A DNA stretch of 64,000 nucleotides from Picochlorum sp. 'celeri' (GCA_010909725.1 JAACMV010000002.1:620001-684000); one strand, 5' to 3'; numbered from the stretch's first letter, positions 43,566 to 56,030 are shown. A program made the numbers and translations. Notes: a model not told the origin generated them from the sequence alone.

Positions 43566-44774
43566 ATGAGAACGGGGAATTTTTTGCCACATCAACTCGT
43601 GGCTGGTCATTTATTGTCATCAATTATATCTGCGAATGAAAAAATGACGGAGAGAGTGTTGCCGCTGGTTGAGAGAGCATTTTTTCTGGATCAGCCAAGT
43701 TTTTCCAAGAGAACGGAGAAAATATTCTATACACTGTGCTGGGAGCCTATACAATCAATCACTCGAGGACCTTATAGTAATCGTGATGTGATGCGTTTGG
43801 CATATATGGTGCTTGAGTCCTTTGCGGAGGCGTTGTCTGCAAAAAGTCTCGACTACTTGCACTATGTTCAGAAGCTTCTCTTTCAGTTGCGTTCTGATTT
43901 GTCCATCAACGAGGGTGTGAAGGCTTCTATGGCTGGATATCGTTGTTTCGCAGCTTATGTTCGATATAATAAGATTAATTTGAAGAACATCGCGAATGGT
44001 GCCAATGAGATGTGCTTTCTATCAGTATCTCGTGGCACTCCTGAATTGATACTGGGGGCAATGTGCGTTTGGAGAGGTCTACTTGTGGACTCAGCTGCAC
44101 CATACATGTCTCTCAATTTACCTCTAGTGATGGCTCGGCTGCAGAGGCTTGCGATGGGAAAGGATGAGGGTATCAGAGAAGAGGCTAGTTTGCTTCTCAG
44201 TGATATTCTTGAGTGCAGTCGCAGCCTGGATTATCATCACCCTGAAATCGTGAGAGAAAGTTCTAGTGTCACTTCAAGTATCAATAATGTAGACGTATCA
44301 CTCGACCAATTCGATCTTGGGAATCCAGAAGAGATTGAATATTTTTTGCGAGGGAGTATTCCTGTCCCTGCCATGCCATCAACCATCACCCAAGGGGAGG
44401 ACAAGACTCGTGAAGATGTGCTAATTCACCGATTGGTAAAAGAAGTTGAAGCGCTAGGAGATTCCGATGCTTCTTTCTCCAACAGAGACCTCTTCAACAT
44501 TGAAAAGGCAATCACAGAGGGTATACAATCCAGGAGAGATGAGACCTTCACGTACACCGAATGTATTTTTAGTAAATACTTGGAAATCATATATGAAGAT
44601 CTGACATCCAGGGCAAAAGAATCAATTGTTGTAGATCCATCTCTGGTGGATCTAGCACATGTTGGCCAACATATTGACCATTGCAGCAGCTTGGTTCTAT
44701 CAAAAGCAGAGGATCTAGAAACGAAATTCCTCGATCATGTAGTTCCAATATTACAGCAGATTATTCCTGTCTAA
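43566..44774 (+). CDS. Helical protein of unknown function
   Basis: A single open frame of 402 residues from the ATG at 43566. Residues 1-230 look like HEAT/ARM-type helical hairpins (for example VMRLAYMVLESFAEAL, KLLFQLRSDLSI, LPLVMARLQRLAMG). An acidic Ser/Asp region follows, then more helices to the end. An acceptor-like TTGCAG sits 21 nt before the ATG and a donor-like GTGCG at ~43476, so a 5' UTR intron is likely. No family recognised. The stop is 5 nt from the convergent AIMP1-like gene's stop. Confidence 0.65.
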   Translation: MRTGNFLPHQLVAGHLLSSIISANEKMTERVLPLVERAFFLDQPSFSKRTEKIFYTLCWEPIQSITRGPYSNRDVMRLAYMVLESFAEALSAKSLDYLHYVQKLLFQLRSDLSINEGVKASMAGYRCFAAYVRYNKINLKNIANGANEMCFLSVSRGTPELILGAMCVWRGLLVDSAAPYMSLNLPLVMARLQRLAMGKDEGIREEASLLLSDILECSRSLDYHHPEIVRESSSVTSSINNVDVSLDQFDLGNPEEIEYFLRGSIPVPAMPSTITQGEDKTREDVLIHRLVKEVEALGDSDASFSNRDLFNIEKAITEGIQSRRDETFTYTECIFSKYLEIIYEDLTSRAKESIVVDPSLVDLAHVGQHIDHCSSLVLSKAEDLETKFLDHVVPILQQIIPV

Positions 44775-44779
44775 AATAT

Positions 44780-46173
44780 TTAAGCTATACTGGCACCCGA
44801 AAGGCTAGCAACGACTGTTCCACTGTTTGTTTTCAATGGCACGTTTCTGTATTTGCAAACTCCATCTGCATGCGATTTAATCACGTTTAGTAAGACATAT
44901 ATAGGCATGTATATGTGTGTATATGGACAAAATATGGTCTCAGAACAGATCTTGGTGTAGTAGTAATGCATATCCACATGTGAATTGACACGATCGGATT
45001 TAGCATGGAATTTTTTTCGCATCAGTGACCATAACATGATACAACAAAAGCAGTTCCACTCGTACCTGCATCTGTCGATAATTCTGGTGCTATACGCTCA
45101 AAGATTTTCTTCTTAGGGTTAATTTGACCCTCAGCATCTCGATCGAACCCTTCACACATTATTCTGGATCCAACTGTTGATCCCTCAGGTGGGATGATGG
45201 GATCCACCTTTGTATGGTCAGCATTTGATGCACACAACACCATACCATATGAAACAACATCCCTCATTTTTGCTGGCTTCAAATTGCAGACAACCGCCAC
45301 CATTCTCCCTTTCATATCGTCCTCAGAGACAAACTTCCTCAATCCTGAAACAACAGTCCTTGGATTCTCTTCTCCAACATCTATTTCTTCTACATATAGC
45401 GCGTCTGCATTTGGATGAGGACCAATAGACTTGATCAGCCCAACACGTATATCCAAAAAGTCGATCGTTGGGTCCTCCTTGGAACTTTTCTCTTTTTTGG
45501 GTGGTTTATCAGTACTCTGCTTTTTTGCCTTTTCTTCTTTCTTTTCCTTCTGTGCAGCTTTTTGCTCGGGTAGCTCTGAAATTTTCTTCTCTACTTTTGA
45601 GGGCTTTCCCTCCTTTGCAGGCGCTGTTACTTGCTGGACCGGAACAAAATGAAACCTGGGTTTGGAAAACAAAATCCCAGGGAACAAGCTGTCCCCATCT
45701 ACCATGAAATGGATATTCTCATACCATCGCATTAGGTTGCAAAAATGAGCATGCTGAGCAACAGGAAAAGAGGAAACTGCCTTACTCACTCCCACGTACA
45801 GAAACAGATCGGCAAGCGTAATACTGTGCCCGACTAAAAATGTCCTGCTCTGCAGCCATGTATTGAACAACTCCAACTGGCCATCCAGTTGATCACGCAC
45901 CATAGCCCGACTCAGCGTCAATATCTCGGATACCTTTGATCGGTCCTCATTCGTAGTACCTAAAAGCTGATCTGACCTTGTCCCTTTACTGGCGATGTAC
46001 CGAGCAGCCGCAATGCTCCCTGTGAGGGCCTTTCCTTCCACGGTTGTAAACTTTACATTGCGCTCCTTTTCATCAACTGCTATATTTATATCACATGAGC
46101 ATGACGCATACTTACTGAGAAGAATGAAAAACTTCTCAGTTTCAGCATGCGGAACAGTCACCTCCACAGACAT
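44780..46173 (-). CDS. Arc1/AIMP1-like tRNA-binding cofactor
   Basis: A protein with a GST-C-like N-terminal region and a C-terminal EMAPII/Trbp111 OB-fold, as in yeast Arc1 and animal AIMP1, which hold aminoacyl-tRNA synthetases and tRNA together. Exons 46173-45066 and 44865-44780 give 397 residues. The GST-C-like part includes FLVGHSITLADLFLYVGVS. A lysine-rich linker (KKEEKAKKQSTDKPPKKEK) follows. The OB-fold has DIRVGLIKSIGPHPNADALY and NLKPAKMRDVVSYGMVLCAS. The second exon was found by completing the domain: it supplies the expected end GVCKYRNVPLKTNSGTVV. The intron is 200 nt. The window's AspRS is a plausible client, but that is inference. Confidence 0.87.
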
Positions 46174-46428
46174 GTCTCTCCAAAACCTAGTTCCCTGCCT
46201 GGGATAATCAATAAATACTGCACTTGTATCCAGACAATTGCTGAATTAATGAATAACAAACTGATCAACCTGTCAGATTCTATTGCAGGTATCCAGCCCG
46301 CAGCTAGCCGATCCGGATCGGATGGCAGTCTGCAAATGCACTGGGTCACTTGGACTTGAAGTCCAAGAGCGGGATGCTTTTCGGCCTCAAGCTCATTGCC
46401 CATTACAATATTACATTTTTGATCAACC

Positions 46429-47753
<1,325 letters not shown>

Positions 47754-47754
47754 A

Positions 47755-49877
47755 TCAAAAATGGAATTCGATCATCACAGGATGATAGGGTTCTCCTTGA
47801 TGAGCTGAGATGAATCCTCTGTTGACTCCCACTGCAATGCATTTGAGAAAATTAGCATTGAGTTAATGTAACGCATTTATTTCTAAACGTACCGAGAACA
47901 TGATGAAACATTGTGGCCGCTTCATGACGGGTCAAGTGCGAGGTTATTTCATCGAGAGTTAAGGTGTCCGATGTTGAAACCATTCGAGCTTTTGTTAGGA
48001 TCTCGTAAGTGTGGGATCCTTTATCCCAATCGTATTGATTCGATTGCGACATGGTTGGTCCCGTCTCTTGCAGTCCATAGTTGTTTATTTGGCTGAATGT
48101 AGCTGCGGGTGGTAGGTTCAAATGAAGCTGCATATCTCGATCCAGATCATACTGGCTGGCCTCAAACATGTCTGACAGCTTCTCTTTCTGCACTGAGGAT
48201 CTGTTGCTGTTACTGAGCCCGCTATCCTCCCTAGACATATCCCCAGATCCTGGGAATGATCTGGAGCTGCTATGGTATCCATACATGCGCTGATTAGGGG
48301 TGACATGGAGAGCTGCTCTCAACCTACAGAAAGCAAAAAGGACACAAACTGTTGAGACGGCCAGATGAAGTTGCTTTGTTTGTTTGTTTGTGAATATGAT
48401 TACCTTTCGATTTCGATTGGTGCGTCTTGTTGTCCTCTAGGAGGACCAGACTGAAGACCATTGTCATCTTCAGCTAAACCAAAAACCTGATCATACCCTT
48501 GTGGAGAACCTTGGTAATCATGCATCTCGTGCATCTCGTGCATCTCGTGCATCTCGTGCATCTCAGGTTCATGTTGCGCTCTCTTTCTTTTTTTCTGGTG
48601 TTGTTTGCGCATGAAATCCTGATGCACCTTTAAATGGTTACTCAGATATGCACTCAGAAGGTTATCACCATGATAACTCGATATCGGAAGGGAAAACAAT
48701 CGGATGAGCGGTTTGAAGGCACCTTTAGAGTTTCGAGGAGTTTCTAGAGTGGTATTTAAATCTCTAATAGTGAGATTGTCTTCTTTGAGGCCGTCCATGA
48801 GCTCAATCGAAATTTGCTCATCCATTTTGCCTTTCCTTTTGCGCTTTCTTTCCATAATTACGAAATCCTGGAGCATGCACACCTCTGATTGAGGAGAATG
48901 TATCCATATATTAGGTTAAATGACTATACATACCTGTTCTGGTGGAGGCATGACACTGTTTGGCGAGCCAATCGACCCTACACCATAGTCATATCCCATG
49001 CAGGCATCATCCATGTGATCTGGTAATATCATATCTTCGTATGCCTCTGGCATCAGATCTGGAGAATCCATGATGTAATTTCTACATCCACAAAATAAAA
49101 CAATGGTGAGTTGTTGCAGCTTTTGAAATGGACTATCAGAGACCCATACCCATTGTCGAGAGAAGCATCGTCTCCTTCAAATCCAAGCTCCTCCGTGTTT
49201 GAAAGGACAAAGTACTCATTCTCCAATCCCTACAACAATATTAGTGGAATCAGGATAATTGTCTTCCAAAAAATTTCCAATAAATCTCGAAACATGGACA
49301 TCCAAACACACCTGTTCAAAAGCAAAATCTTTCGCAGGTTGAGACCTATCAAATGTCAAAAATACATCTGTGGCTAACTCTTCCTCGCCATCCCTGTTTA
49401 AAGTTATGTTTTTTGCTTTTCTTGCACTCTTTGGGAGATCGATCTTCTTCTCTTCGATAGAAGTGCTGTTATCGAATTCGCACAGTCTTTTCTGCATGAA
49501 CATTCCACATCATACCCTGGCAACGAAACTTGAACAAGCCCTCGTACGCACTTACCATTGTGTGTTCTGCATCTTCCTTAAGATAGTTGACTTTTTTCTT
49601 GTGCAAAAGTACAATCCCACTTGTCAAGATTGCCTGCAACCGAAGAGCTTGTGGAACCTCCGGATCCAAAATAGACTCGCTGTACAATAACACAAATATT
49701 TGCCAAGTAGGAAACAACCGTGACATAAACATGGATATTTTCTCCCGTATCGTACCAAGCTTCGCTGATATTTGCCTGTAGAACCTTTGTCCTTGCTAGC
49801 CTCCGACCGTGAGCCGCTCCCCAGACAAAGCCCAACGCACTACGCGTGGATTTCAAGACTTCTGTAGAATAAAACAT
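47755..49877 (-). CDS. RAD21: RAD21/REC8-type cohesin kleisin subunit
   Basis: The kleisin that closes the cohesin ring across SMC heads. Eight exons, 49877-49756, 49679-49556, 49491-49312, 49229-49150, 49081-48934, 48882 (or 48867)-48404, 48323-47893 and 47831-47755, give 546 (or 541) residues. N-terminal domain: MFYSTEVLKSTRSALGFVWG then LDPEVPQALRLQAILTSGIV and HKKKVNYLKEDAE. C-terminal winged helix: LTRHEAATMFHHVL then VGVNRGFISAHQ, ending in PVMIEFHF. The middle is acidic and disordered, with a RKRKRKGKMDE motif. Length is closer to REC8-like or small RAD21 forms; mitotic versus meiotic role cannot be fixed. Exon 6 contains a His-Glu-Met repeat. The exon 6 acceptor is ambiguous between two in-frame sites. 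Confidence 0.88.
48522..48566. repeat. 9-bp coding minisatellite in the RAD21 gene
   Basis: Four perfect tandem copies of GCATCTCGT plus most of a fifth (GCATCTCAG). On the minus strand it encodes His-Glu-Met repeats in the disordered middle of the kleisin. Copy number is likely to vary between strains. Confidence 0.9.
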
Positions 49878-50368
49878 GAAACTGTCGTCAAAATATTGGG
49901 TGCAAATGATATAATCACATGTACGTTTTTCTGTTTGGATGATTTCTGTCGGATCATCGAGCTAAATTCAAAATTCAGTTGCATACGCAAAGTATTGAAT
50001 TTCGGAACCCATGGTATCCATGTATCGAAAGGGGCGATTGCGTCCGATCTCTACCTGACTGTCATGGGGCAACGATGCGTCCCAGCAGAATCAACGGTGG
50101 AAAACCGAATGGTGGTGCATGAACTCATTATGAATGTTGCTGCATCAGTGGACGACATAAATATGTTGATACGCAACCTTTTGCGTAAAACATGGGTCAG
50201 GTAACGTACATGATTGTTGAGTGGCAAGGTTGCAACCGTCTCAGTACTAGTCGACCGCGGTCGAGAGCTCTCGACTGATCAGAGTCCAATCTAGGACGAC
50301 AGCTTCTGCATGCAGTGTATATGCAGCTTCAACCACTCGTATATGTATTCGTAAACATATTTTAAAGA
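49878..50368. other. Divergent intergenic region between RAD21 and VMA22
   Basis: About 490 bases. A plus-strand frame is open from within the RAD21 first exon's antisense to 50204 (ATG at 50064), followed by a donor-like GTAACG. It cannot be joined in frame to the VMA22 exons and has no family resemblance, so I treat it as chance. No other feature is visible. Confidence 0.4.
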
Positions 50369-51231
50369 ATGGAGACTATTGAGAAGAGAAACGAGAATTA
50401 TATAAGGTGCTTGGACCTGGTTCAGGTGAGGTTGCTCGTTAAGATTGCGCCCTTCTAACTTCATTCTAACCCTTAGGTGCATCAATCTGCGCACAGAAAT
50501 ATATAAAACAAAGGAAAGAGATTGATGATCTTATCCGAGAAGGGTTTGTGGGATTGACAAGATTCAAATACTCCGACAGCCGTTCTCTGCGAGGACTTCA
50601 GGGCTATTTTCCGAAGAGGATGATCGCAACAAGGAAAATCAGGAGTACGTAAATCGTATATAACGCGCTAGAGTTATGCATGTGCTTGAATCTTTAGCCT
50701 ACTTGTGCAGTCCAAGGATGTGATGGAGGCCCTCAGGTTGAGTTGTGTGATACTAGGAAGAGTCAGGAGATGGACAAAGGAGATTGCCGCGATCCAGACG
50801 ATGAAGTGCGTGATTTCATCAAAGAATTAGAATCCAGATATGTTACAAATAGTGGAGATCGGAGGTGCGAGACATGTGAGTTTTGCATTGCTTACTAGTA
50901 TTTGTTTGTAATTGTTGGTGTGCTCTGCAGACAAAGTCATGATGACTTGGATGACGTAGTCATGAGCGACCCATTAGAATGGTTTGGTGGAATTTGTCAC
51001 CCTTCTCTGAAGCAATCTGCAGAGATCTTCGGCGCAGGTGAGATACGCCACGATAAATATAGTTGAGCTTGATCCAGTCTGGTTTTTGCTTTTATGACAA
51101 GTTATAAATGCCCCTTTACAGTTATTGATAAGGTAGAGGATCTAGCACAAACAATATACAACTTACAAATTTCATTGCGACAATATCAGGAAAACAAGAC
51201 AAGAGACACCACAAATACTTCAGTATGCTAG
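50369..51231 (+). CDS. VMA22: V-ATPase assembly factor VMA22/CCDC115-like
   Basis: An ER-resident chaperone subunit for assembly of the V-ATPase Vo sector. Five exons, 50369-50425, 50497-50644, 50711-50864, 50931-51037 and 51122-51231, give 191 residues. Exon 1-2 yields CLDLVQKYIKQRKEIDDLI then REGFVGLTRFKYSDSRSLRG, matching the family's KR..L..GFLSLA.ARY start. Exon 4 gives DPLEWFGGICHPSLKQSAEI, the PL.WFG...P.SL..AQ motif, followed in exon 5 by a coiled-coil end. A short acidic linker lies between. All phases agree. Its stop is 6 nt from the convergent F-box gene's stop. Confidence 0.8.
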
Positions 51232-51237
51232 TGATGA

Positions 51238-51978
51238 TTAGTATTGGCCATTCCTAAACATGCTTTGCAACAATTTGCCTGCCTCTGGACACCCATGCAT
51301 TTGAGATTTCTTCAGCCATTTCACCGCAGAGGTCGTACTTTTATCAAATGGAGACATGAACTCATTGTCAAGAATTAAAATTGCTAGAACATGAGAGCTA
51401 AACTGCAAAATCCTTTTGCAAGATTCTTCTGTCATTAAAGGTGGAATGGATGATTCATCTATGTTCAACTCTACTATAATATTATCCAGCATTTTACATA
51501 CTCTGTTGAAGAGCAAATATGCTTCCTCTGGGTCCTTATCAGCACCTCGACCTGCATAATATTCAAAGGCTAGCATTGCCAGAGCTTCTGGGTGAGCCTT
51601 CTTTGCAGCTATTTTCCAGTACTTGCAGGCAGATGAATAATTCGAGTAACTAGAGTGGTATCTTGCTGTAACAATGCATGCTGTAACATTTGAGGACAGA
51701 AGGGCCCTGTGAAGTACAGGCACTTCACTCACACCAGGTTTGAATCTCTTCGCATGAGGCCGATAGCGAAGACTCGAGAACTTGATCGACTCCATAATAT
51801 GATGATCCATAAGTATCTTATTTCTCCATTCCCTACAAACCTGAGACATTGCTCGAGCTGTCTCAGCACTCCAGTCGATCGTACCCTGGGAGAGAATGGT
51901 AACGATGATATCCTGTGGCAGGGTACTCCAGCCAGTTTCTGACACACTGTGTATCATCTTTATGATATTATAATTCAT
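51238..51978 (-). CDS. F-box protein with Sel1-like repeats
   Basis: 246 residues in one exon. The N-terminal F-box is seen as STLPQDIIVTILSQG and VCREWRNKILMD (residues ~18-58). Sel1/TPR-like helices follow (SACKYWKIAAKKAHPEALAM then LAFEYYAGRGADKDPEEAYL; later AVKWLKKSQMHGCPEAGKLL). F-box proteins recruit substrates to SCF ubiquitin ligases; the Sel1 repeats would be the substrate-binding part. Plant and algal F-box/Sel1 proteins share this layout. The start could be the eighth codon instead of the first. Confidence 0.75.
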   Translation of the reverse strand: MNYNIIKMIHSVSETGWSTLPQDIIVTILSQGTIDWSAETARAMSQVCREWRNKILMDHHIMESIKFSSLRYRPHAKRFKPGVSEVPVLHRALLSSNVTACIVTARYHSSYSNYSSACKYWKIAAKKAHPEALAMLAFEYYAGRGADKDPEEAYLLFNRVCKMLDNIIVELNIDESSIPPLMTEESCKRILQFSSHVLAILILDNEFMSPFDKSTTSAVKWLKKSQMHGCPEAGKLLQSMFRNGQY

Positions 51979-52365
51979 TCATGGTCAAGCTAGGTCGCGC
52001 TATGATCCAAAGTGATGAAGTTTTGTTTAAATTGAAATGGACCTACTACCACGGTGCTGTCACTGACATCTGAGTCAGAGTCACCCGGCTGGTTTTTCAA
52101 TGAGGAAAACATTTCAACAGGTCTACCATTGAACCAGAGCATGAATCGATCCTCCAGATCTGACCAGATGGATAATTCACAGAATGGGTGCTGAATGAGA
52201 TCCTCTTGTGCATATTGGTACATCGTTCTACAATGGTTTCGAGATCCTGCAGTTTTCTAGTACCATCCTCACATGCGCATGCAGGAGGGATGCCCAATAC
52301 CATGTAACCCAGCGAAGGGTGCAACCAGCTTTGTTCGTTTTTGAATTTTATCATCTGACAGAAAT
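51979..52365. other. Divergent intergenic region with overlapping minus-strand open frames
   Basis: About 390 bases between the F-box start and the PRC-barrel start. Two minus-strand frames are open: 52375-52097 (cysteine-containing) and 52223-51990 (starting MYQYAQEDLIQHPF and ending near the F-box start). They could be an extra small gene, since 52223-51990 looks protein-like, but no splice or family evidence supports it. Confidence 0.35.
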
Positions 52366-53586
52366 ATGGATGCATTTGCCAGTAGTAATTTGATGAGGCA
52401 GCTGCGTCCTGGTTTCGAGACTAGACAGAGCAAAAGAGTGCTTCGCACCTCTGCAGTTCGCGATGAGAGGCAGGAAAGCCGTCGCAGACAACAGAATACG
52501 TCAATTAATCAAGACAGAAATGCTAGAAATGTGAGACCTCCAAGACGGCAGCCTCTTGTACAAAAACGAGAAAAGCAGCAGTCAGTCGCTCAAAGGCAGG
52601 CTTCAGAGCCACAGACTGATATTTTTCTTCCCAGATCAATATTAATGGACAAAGAGATTATTACAAGAACATCAGGAAAGAGATTGGGCTATGTCGACGA
52701 CATATTTGTCGATCCCGTGAGTTTGGAGGTGACGACTTTGTACCTGAGACAAAACATCTCTCCAATATCTATTGCATCCGGAGCCCGAGAACACGTGTCT
52801 CTGTCTAGTCTTAGGCAGATTGGTGATGTCGTACTTGTTCATGATGAGAGTGCGCTATGGGATCCACCGGGGGACGAGACGATGGGCTTTGTCAAGATGG
52901 TTGGGTCAGAGGTGGAGACAGAGGATGGGTTGTCTCTCGGCAAGGTTAGAGATTTCCTCTTTAATCCTGACAATGGAGAGATAGTTAGCATCAGATATGA
53001 CGCATTGGGGCTTCCTTCGATTCCTCAAAACCTCCTGGGGTGCTCTAGGTTGGACTGGCGTGATATTGTTGCAGTAGGTCCATCCAAAACCATCGTTCGA
53101 AGGGGTGCAGAACGACGAGCAGTGAAAGAGAACGAAGGATGGATTACAGAGTATGTGACATCCTTCATCAATCTTATTGGAGGATTGGATATTGAAAGTG
53201 ATGGTTTGGATACAAGAGAAAGCTACAGGGCTGACCCAGCATACGCAGCATGGTATGAGCGCCACGCCAAAGACTATGAACAGTATTACAAACAAAAACT
53301 TCCTGAGCCAATTGTGACCTCATCACAACAGCAAAAGAGTGTACAGGAAAGACAGAACAGATCAGCCAATACCCCTCTTGCATTGCCTCCTCCGCAACGA
53401 CGCTCTGTTAGCCAAGCACTTCGCAGCGATCAACCTAGCCAAATCAATCGCCAGCCAGAATTTCAAAGAAATGCTGAAGATAATAGAAGAGGAAATCCAC
53501 AACGAAGAGTCCCTCGACAAAATCAACCTCCAAGGAGGAGGATGCAGATTGACTCAAGCAAGCAGTCAGAACGAATAATCAAATAA
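52366..53586 (+). CDS. Double PRC-barrel protein, probably plastid
   Basis: 406 residues, one exon. The N-terminal ~80 residues are Arg/Gln/Ser-rich with few acids, compatible with a plastid transit peptide. Two PRC-barrel domains follow: residues ~90-170 (LMDKEIITRTSGKRLGYVDD then DPVSLEVTTLYLRQ) and ~175-255 (EDGLSLGKVRDFLFNPDNGE). PRC barrels occur in photosynthetic reaction centre H subunit and RimM, and duplicated ones occur in cyanobacterial and plant plastid proteins of unclear role. The C-terminal 100 residues are disordered, Arg/Gln/Pro-rich and basic, which could bind RNA. Confidence 0.75.
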   Translation: MDAFASSNLMRQLRPGFETRQSKRVLRTSAVRDERQESRRRQQNTSINQDRNARNVRPPRRQPLVQKREKQQSVAQRQASEPQTDIFLPRSILMDKEIITRTSGKRLGYVDDIFVDPVSLEVTTLYLRQNISPISIASGAREHVSLSSLRQIGDVVLVHDESALWDPPGDETMGFVKMVGSEVETEDGLSLGKVRDFLFNPDNGEIVSIRYDALGLPSIPQNLLGCSRLDWRDIVAVGPSKTIVRRGAERRAVKENEGWITEYVTSFINLIGGLDIESDGLDTRESYRADPAYAAWYERHAKDYEQYYKQKLPEPIVTSSQQQKSVQERQNRSANTPLALPPPQRRSVSQALRSDQPSQINRQPEFQRNAEDNRRGNPQRRVPRQNQPPRRRMQIDSSKQSERIIK

Positions 53587-53615
53587 ATTGCAATTCATCT
53601 TTGTACTGGACTATA

Positions 53616-54021
53616 TTATTCATTCTTTTTCTCGCTTTCTGTGACGCCTTCTGCTTTTGACACAACTGCATCTTTCGCCCTGCATACCAAAACATCTTGT
53701 AAACCCCAAAGGTCCTAGAGATTCATCTGTGCTTTTGGAAACCAACGGGTCGCATCGAGAAAGGAAGATCACGCATACCTCGAGAACTGCTGCTTCCAAT
53801 ATCTAAATGTAAACCATTCTTCTCGAAGGAATAACAGATAGCCGTGCCTGTGGGCCCACGCGACGAAAAAAGCTAGCAACAAGTGCACTGGAATACACAC
53901 TCCCCCCAGACAAATCTGCAGCATTTGGCCGTGCAAAAGAGTAACATATTGATATGTCTGTACAATATATACACCCAAAATGGAAAATATGCTCTAGAAA
54001 AGGTGTGAGACGTACCAACAT
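53616..54021 (-). CDS. Putative 82-residue membrane protein
   Basis: Exons 54021-54016 (only ATG TTG), 53957-53779 and 53679-53616 join with consistent phases to 82 residues. The product has one or two membrane segments (LLHGQMLQICLGGVCIPVHL and LLAFFVAWAHRHG), then a basic aromatic stretch (LREEWFTFRYWKQQF) and a charged Lys/Glu tail. The last two exons are linked well in phase; the six-base first exon is inferred because it supplies an ATG in the right phase. Alternative upstream frames spliced at the same donor give a soluble product that stops early. Family not recognised; small mitochondrial or ER membrane proteins look like this. Confidence 0.5.
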
Positions 54022-54326
54022 TTTCAAACAATTCTTCTCTTCTTTTCGAGTTGTGTATGCACAATACTACCAGTAAGCTACTACTACTCTGAGTCAAAGG
54101 TTCAACTGCATGATTTCTTTTCTAATAAATGTGAAACCCATGGAGGCAGTCACCTGTTTTAGAATGCAGACGTCAATTCACTGCGGCATGACCAAAACAC
54201 CTCTGTCCCGGACACAGTCCATGATGGTCTGGGATCTACGGTCTATGAAAGCTCGCTTGATTCATTCTTCCCCATAAATAATGATCCAGATAATTTTGTT
54301 TTGATGTTTTGAAATGACGTAGATAC
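54022..54326. other. Divergent intergenic region
   Basis: About 305 bases between the small membrane protein gene and the CK1 kinase. An ATG on the minus strand near 54223 could belong to a longer 5' exon of the small gene, but this is not supported by a family. Confidence 0.4.
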
Positions 54327-55862
54327 ATGATGAAGAAAGGAACCGTGCTTGACAAGCACTTTGTCCTGAGCGAGAAGATTGGTCAGGGACAGTTTGCAGA
54401 GGTGTATGCTGCTTCCAATGTAAAGAATCAGAGACAAATTGTATGTTATAATTTTACCATGGTGTTAGCTCAACGTGTATTCCATATTAAGGGGAACATT
54501 GCTGGGTTTTTTTTGAGCAGGTGGCAGTAAAAGTGGACAAGAGTCGTGACGTGAAGATTCTTGGTAGAGAGGCGGCCATTTTGAAAGATTTGCAGCGCTC
54601 AGAGTTTGTGTGTAAGTTTATTGCGAGTGGAAAGGTTAAGGATGGGAGACGATATTGTGTAATGGAGTTGTTAGGAGACAATTTGTCCAAGTACATGAAG
54701 AGCAAACAGTTAGAGTTGACCGAGATTATCTCGATAGCGAAACAAATCCTTATGGGTATTCGTGATATTCATAGTGCTGGGTATGTTCATAGGGATATTA
54801 AGCCGTCGAACTGTGCCATTAGAGTTGGTGGTAGATGTATGGCACAGTGGACCTTGCTAGATTTTGGCTTGGCACGAAAAGTAATTGGCAATGATGGACG
54901 GCAGATGCCGGAGAGAAAAGACACGAGCTTTCGTGGTACAACAGGATATGCATCGATAAACGCGCATGACCAAAGAGATTTAAGTTGGCGAGATGATTTG
55001 TGGAGTTGGTTCTACACAGTTGTGGAGTTGTTACAAGGTATGGTACATATTCTGGGCTTTTGCCACACATGCAAATTGCTTGAAATTAGAATGGTATCCT
55101 GTTCATCGTAGGGACACTTCCTTGGAAAGGCCATAGGCATGACGAATCTTTTAATGCAGCAGATGGGCCTGTGGCTCAAAGAAAGAGAGCGTGCATCAAA
55201 GCACCAGAGTTGCTGGTACCCAGCACAGCAGCCTATTTTTCTCAAATAGAGGATATCAGTCATTATTTAAGTAAGCTAGAATTCGACGAAGTGCCTGATT
55301 ACCTTCTTCTTCGGGACTTGTTGGAATCCATGGAGCACCAGCAAATGGAGGGGAATGTGGAGAGTGAGTCAAAATATCAACAAGGATACCAGTTGGAAAC
55401 TGTATCGGTCCCTAGAGGCCTCGAAACAGCAGTTCAGAATGATGATGCACCAAAGGAGGCAATGCATGAGGAAGAAAATTGTACATTTAAGCAGGAGGTC
55501 CACATAGAAGATGTGTCAAAGGGTTCTGCTGCATATGAGGAAAAATGCTACGATAACATTAATCAGCTTGTCTCTATATTGAAAATGGTGCGTTACCCAT
55601 ATATTGATGTACATTTATCAATACTGTGCTTCGGGGAGGGGTGTAACATCTTCATACTGTGCAGGGTGGATACTCAAGAAAAGGTCAGATGGTTATCGAT
55701 ACTTTGAGAGATGTCACTCCTGGGGAAGCTATTGCCATATTTTGTGATCACATGAATCGCATATCTATTGGAAATCCAAATAGTGCTGATGTTGTCGAAA
55801 TCATGAAAGAGCTTTCAGGATATTTTGCAGCCTTGTCTCGTTCATATCAGAAGATGTCATGA
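54327..55862 (+). CDS. Casein kinase 1 family Ser/Thr kinase
   Basis: Four exons, 54327-54440, 54521-55037, 55112-55587 and 55665-55862, encode 434 residues. The kinase domain spans residues ~10-280: glycine loop IGQGQFAEVY, the catalytic lysine in VAVKVDKS, catalytic loop VHRDIKPSNCAI, LLDFGLAR, and FRGTTGYASINAH in the activation segment. The order and the Tyr-Ala-Ser motif place it in the CK1 group, nearest the tau-tubulin-kinase/CK1-like branch. GTLPWKGHR follows. The ~150-residue tail is acidic with no known domain. Substrate unknown. Two adjacent ATGs are both possible starts. Confidence 0.88.
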
Positions 55863-56030
55863 TCACTGGAGATTGTCATGGTTATATTTATTTAAATTAA
55901 CTGTTGTCAGTATTTGAAAAGATAAAGAGCGTGAGAAGTAACAAGTGTGCAAAGCTTGCACAGGAAAAGACACCAGGCACAGGCAAGACAGCATTTCATG
56001 CAACCATGCTGGTGCTACAACCCCCACTAA

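Noticed and set aside
48990..49081. Starting the cohesin gene at an internal methionine in exon 5
   Set aside because: Upstream exons encode the conserved kleisin N-terminal domain and splice in frame.
49809..50204. 131-codon plus-strand open frame upstream of VMA22
   Set aside because: It is antisense to the first RAD21 exon in part, cannot be joined in phase to VMA22 exons, and looks like no known protein.
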